From assembly GCF_004359215.1 (NCBI RefSeq), contig NC_090616.1, positions 241,769 through 262,228 of the forward strand: a stretch of DNA of 20,460 nt. The letters are read 5' to 3'. Source of the stretch: Bremia lactucae. Lineage: Eukaryota; Oomycota; Peronosporomycetes; Peronosporales; Peronosporaceae. The notes under the pieces are model-generated. The model saw only the letters and a list, made by a program, of their open reading frames with translations, was not told where the DNA came from and did not search any database. The position numbers and the translations under genes are program-made. Shown here one piece after another: positions 8,355-18,620 of the stretch. The first letter of the stretch is position 1; each line of letters starts with the position of its first letter.

Positions 8355-8898
8355 TATCTGTATCACTTGAGCTCCGTGAGCCCGATACGGTGGCTTATAG
8401 GAGGACTTTTAAATAGAGGGCTACAATTCTTACAGACTCGAGCCCAGGAAAGGCTAGAGAGAGGAATCGCTCTACGTAGCGTAGCTCAAAGGAGGGATGT
8501 CTGTCGTCGATAATCTGCTGTGATAAAGTTGTTGCTAGAATTGAATTGAAGTGAAAGATTGGATTTCTCTGGTTACCTCAGTATTTGAATAGCTTAAAGT
8601 GGTAGTATGCAAGCACAATTACCTTAGTATTTGAATGTATGCAAGCACAATTACCTCAGTACTTGAATGTATGCAAGCTATTCAATATCAATACTGTCGG
8701 TGGACATATTTTGAGAAAATTTTCAAGTCGAATGAATGAGAAATTAAGGAATGTAAGAAATTCATGCAGCTGAAATTTTGTAAAATCTCAAATCTTTTAC
8801 GCAGCAAGGCGACCACGGCACAGAAATGTTCATCTAAAGCTATTCAAACAAATACTATTCCAGGGCTGAGAATTGGAAATTACAGACCTGGCGCCGCA
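8355..8898 (+). promoter_or_regulatory. intergenic region upstream of acetate kinase
   Basis: This 544-bp gap presumably holds the 3' end of the coiled-coil transcript and the promoter and 5' leader of acetate kinase. It contains a 32-bp tandem repeat (8606-8680) and a short palindromic stretch around 8473-8488 (CTACGTAG followed by CGTAG). From 8764 the acetate kinase frame is already open with an ATG, but these 45 codons lack the character of the gene and are probably leader. Confidence 0.5.
8572..8680 (+). repeat. 32-bp tandem repeat in the acetate kinase upstream region
   Basis: The unit TATGCAAGCACAATTACCT followed by TAGTATTTGAATG occurs at 8606-8637 and 8638-8669 with two single-base differences, then partially (TATGCAAGC) from 8670. 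An additional partial unit (TTACCTCAGTATTTGAAT) lies at 8573-8590, separated by unrelated bases. The array sits about 220-330 bp before the likely acetate kinase start. Confidence 0.88.
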
Positions 8899-10203
8899 AT
8901 GCTGCGCTCGCTCTTCACCTACAGTCCGGCCGCCAGGCTGGCGGCAATACGCAACTTTTCGGGCTCCGGAAGCAATTCGCGCCTGCTCGTAATCAATGCT
9001 GGTAGCTCGTCCCTCAAGTACTCGCTCTTTCATCTGCATCAAGACGGCGTGGGCTCGGTCGTCTTCTCCGGCATCGTGGAGCTCTCTACGTCGAGCCACA
9101 AGAACGGACGGATTACCCACAAAATTATTGCCACAGGGCAAAGCGAGCGGATTGAATTGCCTCTTGACACACATCGCGTGGCACTTGAGACGGCCGTGGC
9201 CAAATTTTTTGGCTCGGATCTAGATGGCATTCAAGCTGTGGGCCATCGCGTCGTGCACGGTGGCGAAGCCTTTACTTGTGCGTCTCTCGTCGATACTCAA
9301 GTAATTAAAGCCATTAAGAGCAACATAGCACTAGCCCCGTTGCATAACCCCGGCAATTTGCTGGGAATTGAGGTGGCTACCAAAGTTTTCGGTCCGTGTC
9401 CTCAAGTCGTGGTCTTTGATACGGCTTTCCATGCCACAATGCCCTCTAAGGCTTATATGTATGGATTACCACACAATTTGTACCAAAATTTCGGTGTGCG
9501 TCGTTATGGCTTCCATGGCACCAGCCATCACTATGTGGCTAAAAAAGCTGCCACTCTGCTTGGCAAATCTTTGGACCAATGCAACTTTATCACGTGCCAC
9601 TTGGGTAACGGCGCGAGTGTTGCTGCAGTCGAAAAAGGTCGATGCGTTGATACGAGTATGGGAATGACTCCTCTAGAAGGGCTCGTAATGGGTACACGGT
9701 GTGGGGACATTGATCCCGCGCTCCACGCCTTTTTTTGCAAGGAGTTAAATATGACTATTCAGGAGGTGGATATGATGCTTAATAAGAAAAGTGGCCTATT
9801 GGGAATCTGTGGCGATAGCGACATCCGGGTTATCCAAGACCGCGTGCGAAATGGCAACGACCCGGCTGCTTCTCTGGCGCTGGAGGTATTTGCGTACCGC
9901 GTACGCAAGTACGTTGGTGCTTACGCGCTTGAATTGGGTGGAGATCTTGATGCTGTCGTCTTTACAGCTGGTATTGGTGAGAATTCGGCCATGGTACGGG
10001 AGCGTGTATGTCAAAACTTGACCTTTCTTGGCATTGAGCTGAATGACTTGTCGAACGCCCAGTCCATCAATGGAGCAGGTCCGGTTGAGATTCAGACGAG
10101 TCATGCCAGGACGAAGGTACTTGTCATTAACACGGATGAAGAGCGCAGCATTGCCGAGCAGACGTACGAGACTGTATTTAATAAGAATACTGCTAATATT
10201 TGA
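8899..10203 (+). CDS. ACK: acetate kinase, possibly mitochondrial
   Basis: It interconverts acetate plus ATP with acetyl phosphate plus ADP. All hallmarks are visible, numbering from ATG 8899 (434 residues): VINAGSSSLKY at about 31-41 (first family signature), GHRVVHGG near 114, DTAFHATMP with the catalytic Asp near 174, RRYGFHGTSHHYV near 201, FITCHLGNGASVAAVEKG near 230 (second signature), GTRCGDIDP with the catalytic Arg near 265, and FTAGIGENSAMVRE near 355. Bacterial enzymes are about 400 residues; the extra 25 or so at the N-terminus (MLRSLFTYSPAARLAAIRNF) are Arg-rich, lack acidic residues and look like a mitochondrial presequence. An upstream in-frame ATG at 8764 is less likely. Acetate kinase is rare in eukaryotes but has been reported in Phytophthora, paired there with phosphotransacetylase; no such partner is in this window. 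The 3' end converges on NOC1 with 157 bp between stop codons. Confidence 0.96.
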   Translation: MLRSLFTYSPAARLAAIRNFSGSGSNSRLLVINAGSSSLKYSLFHLHQDGVGSVVFSGIVELSTSSHKNGRITHKIIATGQSERIELPLDTHRVALETAVAKFFGSDLDGIQAVGHRVVHGGEAFTCASLVDTQVIKAIKSNIALAPLHNPGNLLGIEVATKVFGPCPQVVVFDTAFHATMPSKAYMYGLPHNLYQNFGVRRYGFHGTSHHYVAKKAATLLGKSLDQCNFITCHLGNGASVAAVEKGRCVDTSMGMTPLEGLVMGTRCGDIDPALHAFFCKELNMTIQEVDMMLNKKSGLLGICGDSDIRVIQDRVRNGNDPAASLALEVFAYRVRKYVGAYALELGGDLDAVVFTAGIGENSAMVRERVCQNLTFLGIELNDLSNAQSINGAGPVEIQTSHARTKVLVINTDEERSIAEQTYETVFNKNTANI

Positions 10204-10360
10204 TGGCAACATGATTAGAAAGAGGACCAGTCAAGTAGTATGTAGCCACTTTATTCGAAAATGATAAATAGTGGCGGTCTATTTTTGCATTCTCCATTTT
10301 TAAGTTATGCAAATATACAAAATCTCTATAGTTGCAACATGTGCGCCACTTTTTTCCACG

Positions 10361-12973
10361 CTACGATCGTCGCATCTTCTTGGTCATTAAGCCTTTTTTC
10401 GACTTTAAACCCTTTGCTTGCTGAGCCTTCGCGTCCTTTACAATTTGATCATAGTCGTCTGCATCAGCAAACATGGCATTTCGTTTTCCTCTCGCCTTCG
10501 GTGGGGTCTGTTTCTTTCGCTTGGCTTCCACTCCTTGCCACTCTTCCTGAAGCACAGCATCGTCGTCATCAGCTTCCACTACGGACAAACCAACATTCCC
10601 ATCCAGATCCTCGTCTTCCGTTAAAGGATCTTCAACTTCAAACACATCCGTTTCAATCTCGCCTTCCAGTGCTTCTTCCTCCTCGCTGTCGTCACTCCAG
10701 CCAGTCGTATCCGGATCTTCGTCGTCAAAATCTCCGTCCTTCATCATCCCCTCCGCCAGCTCTTGGGCATACCCATCGAGCTCTTCCTCGTCTTCGACAT
10801 CCGATAGCGCATCGCCATTGTGTTCATTCTTGCCCATGGCAGGGCGCTTTTTCTTGCGCTCACTTTCTCGAGACTCCCGCTCCTTGAAAAATTTGTAAAA
10901 GAACTGATCACTCGCGTCCACATTCGCTTCATTTGCTTGCAACACGGCTTCGGTATTGATCGGTGCAAACGTCCAATTCTTTGCTTTCGCACCAATTCGG
11001 TCATTTGATTTCTTACCGTCTTTACGTCGTGGCTTTTTATTGACGAATTTTTCAAAAAACGCGTGCATGGTAAAATCCACCAACGGATCCCCCGCGTATT
11101 GAATCCCCGTGTCCTTGTTGTCCACAAGCTGACGTGCAAAGCTCACTACAGACGGATGGTAATGGCGCAATAGCAATTGGAGTTCCCACGCACACGCCGT
11201 CTCGGCGCCAGCAAAGAGCGGATTCCGTTTCAAAGCATCATATTCCTCTCGTTTATTGTTCGTACTCGAATGCACTGCTACGCTAGCAGTCATGTCCTCC
11301 GTCTCGTTTCCAAACATATTTTTTAAGACCTTCGCCGATCGCTCGGCCTCTGTCAATCCATCGTCCACCGTACTTTCGTCTGTGTTTCCAATCGCGTTAT
11401 CATCTTCACTCTCAAACTCCGCTGTTTCCGTCTTGGCATCGTCAAAATGCTCGTCTTCAATTACGTGTTCATTCATGGAAGTAGCTTCTGGCTGATCTAG
11501 CAAGGTTCGCAAGTGGGGCTTCACTTTAAGCACTTCAGAGAGCAAAAACAACACGCCACATGCAAAAGCCGGTGGCATGACGCTAGCAATTTGTAGCAAC
11601 CGCTTGAAAAACGCACAGGTTCGTGCGGGTGACACGTCGGCTTTCATGGCTCGAAAGAGGAGGTTGAGAAAAAGCGTGTGTTTGGACGTCTCGCGCACCT
11701 TGGAATCCAGGAGTTTGCTATACAAGGCCGTATAGAACCGATCCGATACGGAATTGGAACGATCCATCACTTGGAAGAGCAACATGAGCGCTTGGACGCT
11801 GGTACTGTGGTGAGATCGATGCACCACTTGAAAAAGTGCGTCAATATCTTTAAATACCGTCGCCGACGTGGCATCGGCATACGGAAATGCTCGGTTAACG
11901 CCCACTAACAAGGCGCTTAAAAGCTTTCGATCCATCGCTTCGTCCGACATGGCAACTTTAGCGTTTGTTGCCTTTTTGGCCCCTTTTGTACCCAATTGTC
12001 TTTTGGCTTCAAACCGGTGCACTTCAGTGGCAAATAATCCAAAGTACACTGAGATCAAATGATTGGCCAATAATATGTCACCTTCGGTTCGGTCCAGATA
12101 CAACTGATTTAGACACAATACGGCGTTATATTTGGCACGATCCGATACTTTCGAGCGCGTAAGCAACCGCTCGACCTCATCGACCACGACGCGCTTCATT
12201 GCGGGATGTTCTCGCAGCAATTCGTGCAACATTCGATGCAAATACGCGGCAATTTTCCGGTCGGGGTCGCCGAGTTTGTTTACAAGCATGGCCAAAAGCA
12301 CGGCTTCCTGTTCGGGCTTGGCCTTGAGCAAAGCATTGGCCGCACGAAGACATGCGCGTTTGTGGCTGTCAACGGCGTCGTCCATCCCAGCCGCTAATAC
12401 ACTAGTGAGTTGGGTATACGCGGTCTTGAGGCAATGCTCAAAGAACCAGAGCACCAAATGACACGGAGATGTCTGAGCTGCTCGCAGTGGATGGTGATGA
12501 AAATATCGCAATTTGCCTTCGTTTGGCAACAAATTGTTGAGGAAAACATCCTTGAGCGAGTCAACCGCCATGAGGCTCTCTCGTCGAGATTTTTTACTGG
12601 CCATGGCAATGAGCTGCCCAAGTCGCAAGAGCGAATGCAGCGGCGACGCCTGTGTAGTGAGCGTAAGCGCGGCCACACGATCAGCCAATGTACCGGATTT
12701 CATCATTGTGGCTAAGTATTTGTCGTCACTGGACATTTTGCCACTTTTTTGCGTCTCGAAACGAGTAACTTCACGTTCCAGCAACTGTTGCGCTTGTTGC
12801 TTTAGCGTGAGCACCAACTCGTCTGTTGCTTTAAGCGGCTCGTGGTCTTCCTTGTACTTTAACTTGGGCTTAAGCTTGGGCTCGGCATCGTACCACGCCA
12901 CACCCTGCTCACCCAGCAGCGCCACGAGTTGGCTCAAGTTGCTGGGCTCGAGATCGGGCACCATTTTGCCCAT
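10361..12973 (-). CDS. NOC1: NOC1/MAK21/CEBPZ family ribosome-biogenesis factor
   Basis: This family works in the nucleolus with NOC2 on early 60S pre-ribosomes. The product from ATG 12973 is 870 residues in a single exon. Conserved pieces include GTLADRVAALTL near residue 95, SRRESLMAVDSLKDVFL near 130, the CBF/MAK21 domain in the middle (about residues 380-630), and the diagnostic YDALKRNPLFAGAETACAWE (about 576) and IQYAGDPLVDF (about 620). FFYKFFKERE follows near 685. The tail from about 724 to 805 is very acidic (Asp/Glu runs), then basic with FADADDYDQIV and a Lys-rich end, as in the yeast and animal proteins. The frame extends seven codons upstream of the chosen ATG but without another ATG. 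It lies about 140 bp downstream of the NUP160 stop on the same strand. Confidence 0.93.
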   Translation of the reverse strand: MGKMVPDLEPSNLSQLVALLGEQGVAWYDAEPKLKPKLKYKEDHEPLKATDELVLTLKQQAQQLLEREVTRFETQKSGKMSSDDKYLATMMKSGTLADRVAALTLTTQASPLHSLLRLGQLIAMASKKSRRESLMAVDSLKDVFLNNLLPNEGKLRYFHHHPLRAAQTSPCHLVLWFFEHCLKTAYTQLTSVLAAGMDDAVDSHKRACLRAANALLKAKPEQEAVLLAMLVNKLGDPDRKIAAYLHRMLHELLREHPAMKRVVVDEVERLLTRSKVSDRAKYNAVLCLNQLYLDRTEGDILLANHLISVYFGLFATEVHRFEAKRQLGTKGAKKATNAKVAMSDEAMDRKLLSALLVGVNRAFPYADATSATVFKDIDALFQVVHRSHHSTSVQALMLLFQVMDRSNSVSDRFYTALYSKLLDSKVRETSKHTLFLNLLFRAMKADVSPARTCAFFKRLLQIASVMPPAFACGVLFLLSEVLKVKPHLRTLLDQPEATSMNEHVIEDEHFDDAKTETAEFESEDDNAIGNTDESTVDDGLTEAERSAKVLKNMFGNETEDMTASVAVHSSTNNKREEYDALKRNPLFAGAETACAWELQLLLRHYHPSVVSFARQLVDNKDTGIQYAGDPLVDFTMHAFFEKFVNKKPRRKDGKKSNDRIGAKAKNWTFAPINTEAVLQANEANVDASDQFFYKFFKERESRESERKKKRPAMGKNEHNGDALSDVEDEEELDGYAQELAEGMMKDGDFDDEDPDTTGWSDDSEEEEALEGEIETDVFEVEDPLTEDEDLDGNVGLSVVEADDDDAVLQEEWQGVEAKRKKQTPPKARGKRNAMFADADDYDQIVKDAKAQQAKGLKSKKGLMTKKMRRS

Positions 12974-13112
12974 GTTGACTTTTTGCCTAGCCAATCAATG
13001 AAAACCGTGAAATACAATACAAAGGAGTAATTATTGGCTTTCACGAGTGAAGGGCCCATTTTTAAGTTATGGTCCTTTTTCACTAAGAAAAACAATGGGA
13101 AAATATTTTAGC

Positions 13113-16100
13113 TTATCGACTTCGCGCAAGATGTGACGCTTCTTGAGCTTGCTGAAGAGCATTGACCATGCAGAAGTAGCGCATTAATTGCTGGCGTAAA
13201 TGGTGATCCAATTTACGTAATCTTTTCATCGCAGCAGGTGAGACTTGGCCCTTTACATCTTTCAGCACGGCAGCCGTCGAGTCCAATACTTCATCAACGA
13301 GGTTGTGGGGGATATATGGCAAATTTTGCAATTTTGCATTTTCGACCTGATTCTGAAAAGCATTCTCAGACTTGGTACTTGCCATACTTACCGACAACAA
13401 ATGGTCCACAAGCTGTAAACCTTCAATAAGAAGACCGTGCTTTAAATAAAGTCGCAGCAACTTGGCTGGATTGCCATCTGTTGCATCCATCAACCGCTCT
13501 TGTAGCCATAATGGCAACGCCAGTTTTCGACCTTGTTGTTGCCAATACTCGAGCACTGTATCAGCAGCAATCTCGTATTGTGCAAGTGACCCCATATTCT
13601 TAAGCAACATTTCCAAGAAGTCCCATAACAGATCCCGATTTGCACGAGAAATCGAGGGCGACGACACGACTGAATGCTCGCTTGCAACGCAGTAGCGCGC
13701 CAACGACTTGGTGAGGCCGGACACACAAGCCGACGAGCCTCTATTGGCAATATCAGCAGCTATTTCGATCAATTGCAGTCCCAATTGTCTTCTTTCTGCC
13801 AAAGTCGACGATCTTATATTGTGGCAACTACTGTACACCGCGTCAATCAACAATGCAACGACTTCATCCCCGTCTATCGTACTTAAAAGCATACAATCCG
13901 AGTGGCCAAGTGCCAAAAGGCGCAACTTTCCGTCCAGTATAGCCACCTCACGCCGCATATCCTCAAGGGTTACGATATTAAGTATCGGATTTGCGCTGTT
14001 ATCCGCAGTGGCCAAAATCTCTTCCGAGTGTAATTTGCGCACCACCCAGCGATTAGCCACAGAAAGTGATCGCAACGAAATGCATGCTGCATTCAGAGCA
14101 TTTCGCTGCGCCTCCATTGCAGCTTTCGAAGCCGAGGCAGCCAACCGCAGTCGCAGTGCCAGCGCATAGAGCGACGATGCCGCATTCGCAGGCTGTTGCT
14201 TGCGCATGTAAAAGGTATAGAGCAAATGATAGTATCGCATGGCATTGGCATCAAGACCATCACTTGGAAAAACCGTGGCATTTGCCGCTTGCCACAAAAG
14301 ATACTTTTCCACGTGACTCTCCAAAGAGCCCCATTGCAACTCACAGATTAAATCCACATGGCCACATCGGTATAACTCCTTTACCAAATAATTAACGCAT
14401 TCACTCGCAGTCTCATCGGCCTCTGCCGCAACGTCCGAGCCCCCCAATGCCGCAGTTAATTCGACAAGATGCATTAAAGCAAGGTGCGCATCTCGATACG
14501 ATTGCTCCTCGACGGAATATTTAAACACATTCACCCAGATAAACGATTGCACCGCAAAAGTCTCTTCGCCACCATCCTCATGGGCCAAGTGGCTCAATGC
14601 CTGGGTTACCACTGTCCATAAAAAAACAAGCAACTGGTCGTAGTAACCACGGGGTATACTTTCTTTCAAAAACCCGACAAAGTCGTAAATAAATGGCTCC
14701 AACGTCTTCTCTGATCGAGAAACTCGAACATGGCGTTCCAACAAAGCATTCGATAGGCAAATACTAAAGCAACGAATCGATTGCTGAAAACACCAACGAG
14801 CGTGTGCATCGTCATGAGCAATCGCGGCAGCATTTTGGCCTTCCAACGCAAGACATTCTCCAATCGAGCGCACGTAATAATGCACGTGGTCATGCTGTTG
14901 TAACGAAGCATCTTCACCGGACTTGGGACAGTTTAGACTTAATGCTTGCAGATTGCAACACAACATGGCGCGTAATACGCGAACGTGATGCCGCTCTCGA
15001 AGAAAGCGCGCCAGTGCGTCGTTCGGTTGCGCCACAAATTGCACCAATTCGCGCGCAAACGTCACTAAAACGTCATGAGCTTCCCTGCGCACACTATCCC
15101 TCGTACTTGCGAGTTGCAACACCGAAAGCGCTCGTTTGAAATGTTCCGAGCGATAGAGTTTGCGATAAATGGTCACAAAAAACGATTGAAGTAGTGTGGG
15201 CATTAACGTCCCGGACGAGGTACGACAAGCGTCCGAGTCTTTTCCCGACTCCGTCATACTTTGTCTCGTCAGCCACTGACTGAGTCTCCAGCGTTGATAA
15301 ATGATAATCGCTTTCGGTAGATGCAAGCGTCCAATATTGCTCAACGTCGCATAAGTAAGAAACAAAGGCCGCGTTTCGATCAAATAAGATAGAAATAGCA
15401 CTACACGAAGCGATTGGCTGCACATTTCATCAATCGTTCGGGACACCACCTGGTCCAACGCTACACCCATTTCAGGACCTGCAAAATAAGTGTCTTGCGT
15501 GAGCAGGTACGAAGTCGAAGGGGCGTCTACAATTTCTAGTGTTTTCGAATTTTCTCTGCTCCTTTCATTGTCTTCAGCGCGCTGCTTCCACTTGCTTGCC
15601 AATGGCTTCATTTCCTCTGTTTCACGCCACAATGCAAAGGGATAAAGGCGTTCCACAAGATCGTGAAAAACTTGGTCGTGAAACGCAGCTTCTCCGCCCA
15701 ATAGCCGGCTTAACTGTAGGATCGACCGCGTCAGAACCACCTCAGCGCTAAAATCCTGACCAGGAGCAGTACTTGGATGCACACCGAGTCGAACGCAGTG
15801 GCGAGCTAACGCAACAAACGACTCGACTTTCCACGCAGACGCGACATCAGCGACCTCCCGATGAATTAAAGACTGAAAGCTTTGACTAGAAAACGCGTCA
15901 AATATCGGAAGCACATCCGACGTCACCTCAGTTACGCACTCGATACTTGACGATCGTCGCTCTTCTGAGGGCAACGCCGTAGCAATGGACGCAGCGGATG
16001 GGAATAATAACGATACGCGATTTCGACGAAGAAGCACGGGAGATCCTGGAAGCAGAGCGTTCGTAGTAATTGCAAAGCCAATCGGCACATTCTCACATCG

Positions 16101-17727
16101 CCAGTGTTTCGTACACAATGCAATCAGCTCTTTCCAGATCTTAATCCGCACAAGACACGGATCCGCTTTGGTTCGGACAATAGCTTCCTTAAACAAGCGA
16201 CTCGATACAAGACGAATCAGCAACTCCTTATAATCCATCGAGCTTAAAGTGAATGTGGTACACCCAAGCCCAGCCTCTTGCTGTATCTCTACAATCGCAT
16301 TCGACAAGTTCTGGCGTGAAAACCGACCCGGTATAAGAATCCGCTCTACATAAAAGGTATCGATAATCGTCAAGACGCCTTCTTCCTTCAAATCAAAGAG
16401 CCAATCCCTGTCTTCTTTCGCATACTTTTGCATCAAAACGTCGTAACTACTCACTCGTACGCCTCCAATCTGCTTTGGACCGGTAAGAGCCATTGGATTC
16501 GAATGCACGTACACTTCGTCTCCATCTACCGAACGCCACGCTGAAAACAAAAAGCTCTTATCCACGGCAAAGTCGACCATTTTAAATCCGCGCTTCTCAT
16601 TCAACTCACTACTTGGTAGAGTAAAGACTCTTGCCGTCTCAAGTGCAAGTGATTCACCCGCGACGCCAGCACTCAACGCAGCAGCCGTGGGGACGTCTCC
16701 TCGCAGCAAATAAATCGCCGACGAATGTGCTGCGGTCGTATCGAAATGCACCAATAATCGGCAATTATCCGACTCGGTCGCAGACAGCGCCACGATCTTG
16801 GTCTGCGTCGCATACACTTCCAATCTACTCGATCGATCTTCCCTCTCGTCTTCGTACCATCGCGTCGCCTCCGGTTCCCAGTCCTTCGTTTCCAAATGAC
16901 GCAATTCTTGTCGTCCAAGACAAGACTGGGAGCCAAAACTCCACGCACGTAGCACACAATCGGCCGACAACGTCACTACACAAACGTCCTGTTCAGTCGA
17001 CTCGTCGTCTTCATCCTCGAGTGGAAAACACGTCACTGCTACAATCGCTGCTCCGGGGTGCGTCTTCTCACTGTCCTGGCTTTGAAACGTCGCTTTGGTC
17101 GTTCGAACAATTCCTTGCCAGAGCCACCGCATGATGGATTCATCCGAAAACACACATTCTTGCATCGTCTCGAGATCTCGCGGAAGTCCAAAATTCACGC
17201 CCACTACATGACCCGTGTCGGTTCCGACGACGAGATTGTATTCATTTACCCACACTGCCACGGTCAGGACCTCGTCGCGCTGCAGCGTCTGAATCACGTC
17301 ACAGCGACTGCGGGTGGCCGGTTGCGGGTCTGGGAAAGCCTTGAGCTTGGCTTGGGCAAATATGCTTGATCGGGGGTCCTTTGGAATGGAATACGAGAAC
17401 CGATGAATCGTACCAGCATGGGTTACGAGATGGATCGCAACGGCGTCGGCTTCCCAACTCTCGACGACAAAGACTCCGGTACTCACGACAGGAGTGGCAA
17501 ACTCGAGACGGACGCCATTGTGCTGTAAGGCCGAGTTGAAACTCCATTCACGAAGGACCACGACATTTTGAAGCACGCGCCAGCACACAAAGCGATCGCG
17601 TAACCTTTCCGTTTGGAAGTAAAACGTACCAGACCCCGTACACTCAACAGTGCGCACTTAGCAAATTTAGAAACACGGAGTTAGAAATGGGATTCACACA
17701 TGGTGTAGAAGGAGGGGAGCGTACCAT
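13113..17727 (-). CDS. NUP160: nucleoporin NUP160/NUP120-like
   Basis: This is a large scaffold subunit of the Y-shaped (NUP107-160) nuclear pore complex. The main exon is open for more than 1,500 codons (17656-13113), close to the length of animal NUP160. The N-terminal third is beta-propeller-like, with repeat signatures such as NEYNLVVGTDTGHVVGVNFG and VVTLSADCVLRAWSFGSQSC. Next comes the segment VERILIPGRFSRQNLSNAI, which resembles the family's FQPGRFS block, and then a long alpha-helical solenoid to the C-terminus. The main exon lacks an N-terminal ATG: the frame is preceded by TAA. A plausible solution is a 28-nt first exon (17727-17700, MVRSPPSTP) and a 43-bp GT-AG intron (17699-17657) with a CTAAC branch-like motif; this first exon is tentative. 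It is divergent from SFT2 and followed by NOC1. Confidence 0.85.
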
Positions 17728-17977
17728 GTGCAAAGCTCTTGAGCGGTTGCGAGCATGATGACGGAGTGGCAATGGAGAAACTTGGAAGGGAGGACTGTGA
17801 GACGCCGTCGTCATCGTCAAAGCACGCAAAGTGAGCCTCCTGTAACAGCGGACGCATGCTGTTGCCGATACGGTTAGGACTGGTGTATGGTGCCGAAGAT
17901 GGTTCGACTAAGTACGATCTTGATCTTTGAAGATGATCTTCTTCAAATGGGTACATTTCAAAAAGACTCAAATTAAG
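17728..17977. promoter_or_regulatory. divergent promoter region between NUP160 and SFT2
   Basis: About 250 bp separates the proposed NUP160 start from the SFT2 start, so it must carry promoters for both directions. I see no distinct TATA box. In-frame sequence upstream of the SFT2 ATG includes another ATG at 17933. Confidence 0.5.
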
Positions 17978-18517
17978 ATGGACGCATTGCGCTGGCAAAA
18001 ACAGAAGCTGCTGGACCCACAGACTGGACAACCTACAGAGAGCTCGCCAGGGTCTGATTCAAGCTACTGGTTGTGTTCAAGCTTGTCGTATCAGGAGCGC
18101 TTGATCGGCTGCGTCACGTGCTTTCTGCTGGGCTTCCTATTGTCGCTCGGCTCGACGTTTCGTTTGGCCAAATTGGTGCACGGCAATCCGGCGCCGTTCT
18201 CAATTGCGTACACGATAGGTAATGTTCTGTCCATCAGCTGCACAACGTTTTTTGTGGGGCCGTGGAAGCAGATACAGACGATGTTCCACATTAAGCGTCG
18301 CGAGTCCGCTGTCGTCTACGTTGTCTTCATTTTTGTGACCTTAGCGCTGTGCTTCATGCCCCATATTCACCATCGAATGGTCTTTGTAATGATGTCGTTA
18401 TTGGTGCAATTCACGGCGCTTGTCTGGTATTCCCTCTCGTACGTGCCCTACGGTCGCAGTATCGCCAAGAGCTGCTGCAAACGTACCCTTGGATTAACCG
18501 CTGAAGACAATTTTTAA
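17978..18517 (+). CDS. SFT2: SFT2-type vesicle transport membrane protein
   Basis: Members of the SFT2/GOT1 group are small tetraspanning proteins of the Golgi and endosome that help vesicle fusion. From ATG 17978 the product is 179 residues: a polar cytosolic N-terminus of about 38 residues, TM1 at about 42-60, TM2 at about 73-94 ending in the family's FFVGPWKQ (in relatives, FLMGP.KQ), TM3 at about 109-127 and TM4 at about 130-153 ending in the conserved VWYSLSYVPYGR. A short Lys/Cys tail follows. The frame is also open to an ATG at 17933, which would add 15 residues (MIFFKWVHFKK...); I prefer 17978 because the domain does not need the extension. Its 3' end converges on the PKR1-like gene with 103 bp between. 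Confidence 0.9.
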   Translation: MDALRWQKQKLLDPQTGQPTESSPGSDSSYWLCSSLSYQERLIGCVTCFLLGFLLSLGSTFRLAKLVHGNPAPFSIAYTIGNVLSISCTTFFVGPWKQIQTMFHIKRRESAVVYVVFIFVTLALCFMPHIHHRMVFVMMSLLVQFTALVWYSLSYVPYGRSIAKSCCKRTLGLTAEDNF

Positions 18518-18620
18518 GTGGTGGGTACGTGGTAGTAAGAAGTAAAACGTAGTAACAGACAAGAGGAGTCTTTTAAATCGTATTTATGTCCTTTATTGAT
18601 CTGTAATCAGTCAGTTTTGG

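Noticed and set aside
8764..8898. Acetate kinase starting at the upstream ATG 8764
   Set aside because: The added 45 codons lack family similarity and would bury the presequence-like segment that follows ATG 8899. I treat them as leader, although they remain in frame.
8899..10203. Bacterial origin of the window because of acetate kinase
   Set aside because: The neighbours are NOC1, NUP160, SFT2 and PKR1 with spliceosomal introns, so the window is eukaryotic.
10261..10887. 208-residue plus-strand open frame
   Set aside because: It overlaps the acidic C-terminus of NOC1 on the other strand; its His/Pro/Ser/Leu composition is the antisense shadow of Asp/Glu codons.
12513..13001. 162-residue plus-strand open frame opposite the NOC1 start
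   Set aside because: It is the antisense of a well-supported conserved gene and has Ser/Leu-rich shadow composition.
13708..14169. 153-residue plus-strand open frame
   Set aside because: It is an antisense shadow of the NUP160 helical region.
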